Below are positions 62,098 through 64,000 of a stretch of 64,000 nt of DNA, in pieces. The stretch's first letter is position 1. Each line of letters starts with the position of its first letter. The stretch spans positions 37,252-101,251 of the forward strand of contig CAYXHZ010000005.1 of assembly GCA_964465065.1 (NCBI GenBank), read 5' to 3'. The position numbers were made by a program, and so were the translations under genes. The notes below the pieces were generated by a model that saw only the letters and a program-made list of their open reading frames with translations, searched no databases and was not told the origin of the DNA. This stretch comes from CAYMND01 sp964465065 (GTDB lineage: Bacteria > Acidobacteriota > Aminicenantia > UBA2199).

Positions 62098-63648
62098 ATG
62101 AACTCACTGGCTTTACCTTTGCCTGTATCAGCCCTTTTAAATGGACAGTCCGTGGAATGGGAACGGCTGGAATTCAAAGCAGGATGGAATCCTGAAGCGT
62201 TTCTGCATACCCTGTGTGCCTTCGCCAACGATTTTCACAATTTGGGAGGCAGATATATTCTGATTGGGGTTGATGAAAAAAATGGTCGTCCTGTGTTGCC
62301 ACCGAAAGGCATCGATCCTGATCGAATCGATTTCATACAGAAAGAGATTCTCAGGCTCGGCAGCAATGCCATTCAACCCGCTTTTCACCCGATAACCGCA
62401 CCTGTCACCCTTGAGGGGCAGACCGTCCTGGTGATCTGGGTTCCCGGTGGTGAAACACGGCCCTACAAGGCTAAAATCAGCCTTTCCGAGAAATCATCGG
62501 ATTGGGCTTGGTACATCCGCAAGCAGTCCAGTACGGTGCGAGCCCGGAACGCCGATGAACGGGAACTGATTGGAATGGCGGCCACGGTGCCTTTTGATGA
62601 TCGACTGAATATGAATGCTTCGATCAAAGAGCTGTCGCTGCGTTTGATTGAGGATTATCTTCAAGAAGTCGGCAGTGATTTAGCCGGGAAAACGACGGAT
62701 CTGCCACTGGAATTTCTGGGCCGGCAGATGAACATCATCGGCGGACCGGCTGAAGCTCCATTACCCAAGAACATCGGACTGATGTTCTTCAATGACAACC
62801 CGGAGCGGTTTTTTCCGGTGACTCAAATCGATGTGGTCTATTTCCCGGAAGGCCCGGGTGGCGATCGCTTCGAAGAGAAGATTTTCAAAGGTCCTTTGGC
62901 CCGGATGACCCGGGATGCCTTGAGTTATATCCAGCGGAATTACCTCAAGGAAACGGTGATCAAACATCCAGAACGCGCCGAGGCGGAACGGCTGTGGAAC
63001 TATCCCTATTCGGCCATAGAAGAAGCCGTCGTCAATGCGGTTTATCACCGCTCCTATGAGATCCGCGAACCGGTGGAAATTCGCATTACACCGCAGGAAA
63101 TTGTCGTTCTGAGTTTTCCGGGGCCAGACCGCTCCATCCGAATGGAAGATTTAAGGTCCGGCAAAGCGGTCAGTCGTCGATACCGCAACCGAAGAATCGG
63201 TGAATTCATGAAAGAACTGGAGTTGACCGAGGGCCGTTCAACGGGTATTCCCAAGATCATCAGGGCCATCCAGAACAACGGTTCACCCCAGCCTATTTTT
63301 GAGACGGATGATGATCACAGCTATTTTCTGGTCCGTTTTCCGATTCATCCCAGGGCGATGAAAGCCCTCATGAATGATCAACCACCCCAAGTCACCCCCC
63401 AAGTCACCCCCCAAGTCACCCCCCAAGTCATGAAACTGATTTTGTCAATTCAGGATGAAATGGATCGGGATACACTCCAGACTGTTGTGGGACTTGTGAA
63501 TAGAAAATACTTCAGAGAGCAGTATCTGTTGCCGGCTATCCAGATGGGTTTTATAGAAATGACCATCCCTGACAAACCAAACAGCCGCTTTCAAAAGTAT
63601 CGCTTGACGCCAGCAGGGATGCAGTATCGAGAACAAGCCACAAAATGA
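62098..63648 (+). CDS. AlbA-2/HATPase_c_4-type ATP-binding protein
   Basis: The 516-residue protein joins an N-terminal AlbA-2 (Schlafen-like) domain (about 15-130: FKAGWNPEAFLHTLCAFANDFHN...GGRYILIGVDEKNG) with a GHKL-like ATP-binding half (about 265-400: YSAIEEAVVNAVYHRSYE, SFPGPDRSI) and a C-terminal winged-helix end. A PQVT repeat links them. Members are common in mobile islands and some are parts of defence or toxin-antitoxin-like modules; the function here is unknown. ATG 62098 has only a weak ribosome site. It overlaps the next gene by ATGA. Confidence 0.82.
   Translation: MNSLALPLPVSALLNGQSVEWERLEFKAGWNPEAFLHTLCAFANDFHNLGGRYILIGVDEKNGRPVLPPKGIDPDRIDFIQKEILRLGSNAIQPAFHPITAPVTLEGQTVLVIWVPGGETRPYKAKISLSEKSSDWAWYIRKQSSTVRARNADERELIGMAATVPFDDRLNMNASIKELSLRLIEDYLQEVGSDLAGKTTDLPLEFLGRQMNIIGGPAEAPLPKNIGLMFFNDNPERFFPVTQIDVVYFPEGPGGDRFEEKIFKGPLARMTRDALSYIQRNYLKETVIKHPERAEAERLWNYPYSAIEEAVVNAVYHRSYEIREPVEIRITPQEIVVLSFPGPDRSIRMEDLRSGKAVSRRYRNRRIGEFMKELELTEGRSTGIPKIIRAIQNNGSPQPIFETDDDHSYFLVRFPIHPRAMKALMNDQPPQVTPQVTPQVTPQVMKLILSIQDEMDRDTLQTVVGLVNRKYFREQYLLPAIQMGFIEMTIPDKPNSRFQKYRLTPAGMQYREQATK
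63385..63430 (+). repeat. in-frame 12-base tandem repeat
   Basis: The unit CCCCAAGTCACC is repeated nearly four times (63385, 63397, 63409, 63421). It encodes Pro-Gln-Val-Thr units in the linker of the AlbA-2 protein, so copy-number change would alter linker length by four residues without breaking the frame. Confidence 0.9.
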
Positions 63649-64000
63649 ACGATTATCGGAGGCCATCGTTTCAATTCAGCTGGGTCATCAAGTGGCTGTT
63701 TCTCTATCAGACGCTCGTTTCGTTTGGTCATAGACTCACGGCACTGGGTCAGACTGACGAAGAATACGATGCGGAATCATTTCAGTACGACCCAAGCTGG
63801 GTATTTCATATCATCTTCTTATTGTCCCGATTCGATGGCGGTACGGTTGCCGCAATTCTCAAAACTGCGTTAGAGGGCTATGACCCGGCTGTCGTAACCG
63901 GCGCTTTGCCAGTGTGCCCGGAAAGCCCGATAGCACCAGAAAAAACCGAACCTGGGTGTACGTACGATCAAGAGGGCAGACATTACCACTTCCGTGCCCG
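63645..64000 (+). CDS. unknown protein, truncated by the window end
   Basis: ATG 63645 overlaps the preceding TGA, and the frame is open through base 64000 for at least 118 codons. The sequence starts MNDYRRPSFQFSWVIKWLFL and has an acidic middle (GQTDEEYDAESFQYDP) and a YDQEGRHYHF stretch near the end of the window. I do not recognise it. Coupling to the AlbA-2 gene suggests a two-gene module, and the rest lies outside. Confidence 0.55.
   Translation, partial: MNDYRRPSFQFSWVIKWLFLYQTLVSFGHRLTALGQTDEEYDAESFQYDPSWVFHIIFLLSRFDGGTVAAILKTALEGYDPAVVTGALPVCPESPIAPEKTEPGCTYDQEGRHYHFRA

Noticed and set aside
63385..63430. CRISPR-like short repeat
   Set aside because: The 12-base unit is in frame and codes for a Pro-Gln-Val-Thr linker.

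Overview
The window is 64 kb of moderately GC-rich, gene-dense bacterial DNA, with operons tied by ATGA-type overlaps and clear Shine-Dalgarno sites. A large Oar-like TonB receptor, a class III (anaerobic) ribonucleotide reductase, bacillithiol genes and several TPR-containing signalling proteins suggest a Gram-negative anaerobe or facultative anaerobe. It fits best in or near the Acidobacteriota/Candidatus Aminicenantes neighbourhood. That assignment is inference, because the window holds no rRNA or universal marker.

Layout. 1-7.8 kb: the end of a VIT/VWA-type protein, a TPR-GGDEF receptor, a DinB protein, two tandem CAP-domain proteins, a DUF1353 protein and a secreted orphan. 8-13 kb: a three-gene MacAB/Lol-like efflux operon, then an ECF sigma factor, a membrane protein (possible anti-sigma factor) and a secretin-N-like protein. 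13-16.5 kb: an esterase, an AraC regulator, a HEAT-repeat protein and an S4 RNA-binding protein. 16.5-23 kb: an nrdD gene lacking its glycyl-radical end, that end as a separate 61-codon gene, nrdG, and a kinase/M23/aminotransferase fusion. 23-27.4 kb: a putative metalloprotease, a CGNR regulator divergent from an EamA transporter, and a secreted Xaa-Pro peptidase.

27.4-35.4 kb is one tightly coupled operon: a degenerate metallo-beta-lactamase-fold protein, bshC, bshB1, bshA, two halves of a heterodimeric ABC exporter and a DUF6901-like protein. 35.4-40 kb carries a nitroreductase, a large membrane orphan and an orphan gene pair crossed by an AT-rich block. 40.3-47.2 kb carries a sigma-54 activator coupled to a TPR-transmembrane-Ser/Thr kinase, then four small envelope genes and a tRNA-Ala(CGC).

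47.5-61.6 kb is a nucleoside-use region: a fold-type II PLP enzyme with a dihydropyrimidinase, phosphopentomutase, purine nucleoside phosphorylase, the TonB receptor, uridine kinase, a phosphoribosyltransferase, adenosine deaminase, a NupC transporter, pyrimidine nucleoside phosphorylase and cytidine deaminase. Together they would import nucleosides, deaminate and phosphorolyse them, send the pentose to central metabolism and recycle the bases. From 61.67 kb onward is an accessory region: a truncated tyrosine recombinase, an AlbA-type ATPase with an in-frame 12-base repeat, and an unknown gene cut by the window end.

The most unusual items are the split class III reductase, the 12-base motif shared upstream of nrdD and udk, the bacillithiol-exporter operon, and the composition block running across two overlapping genes.
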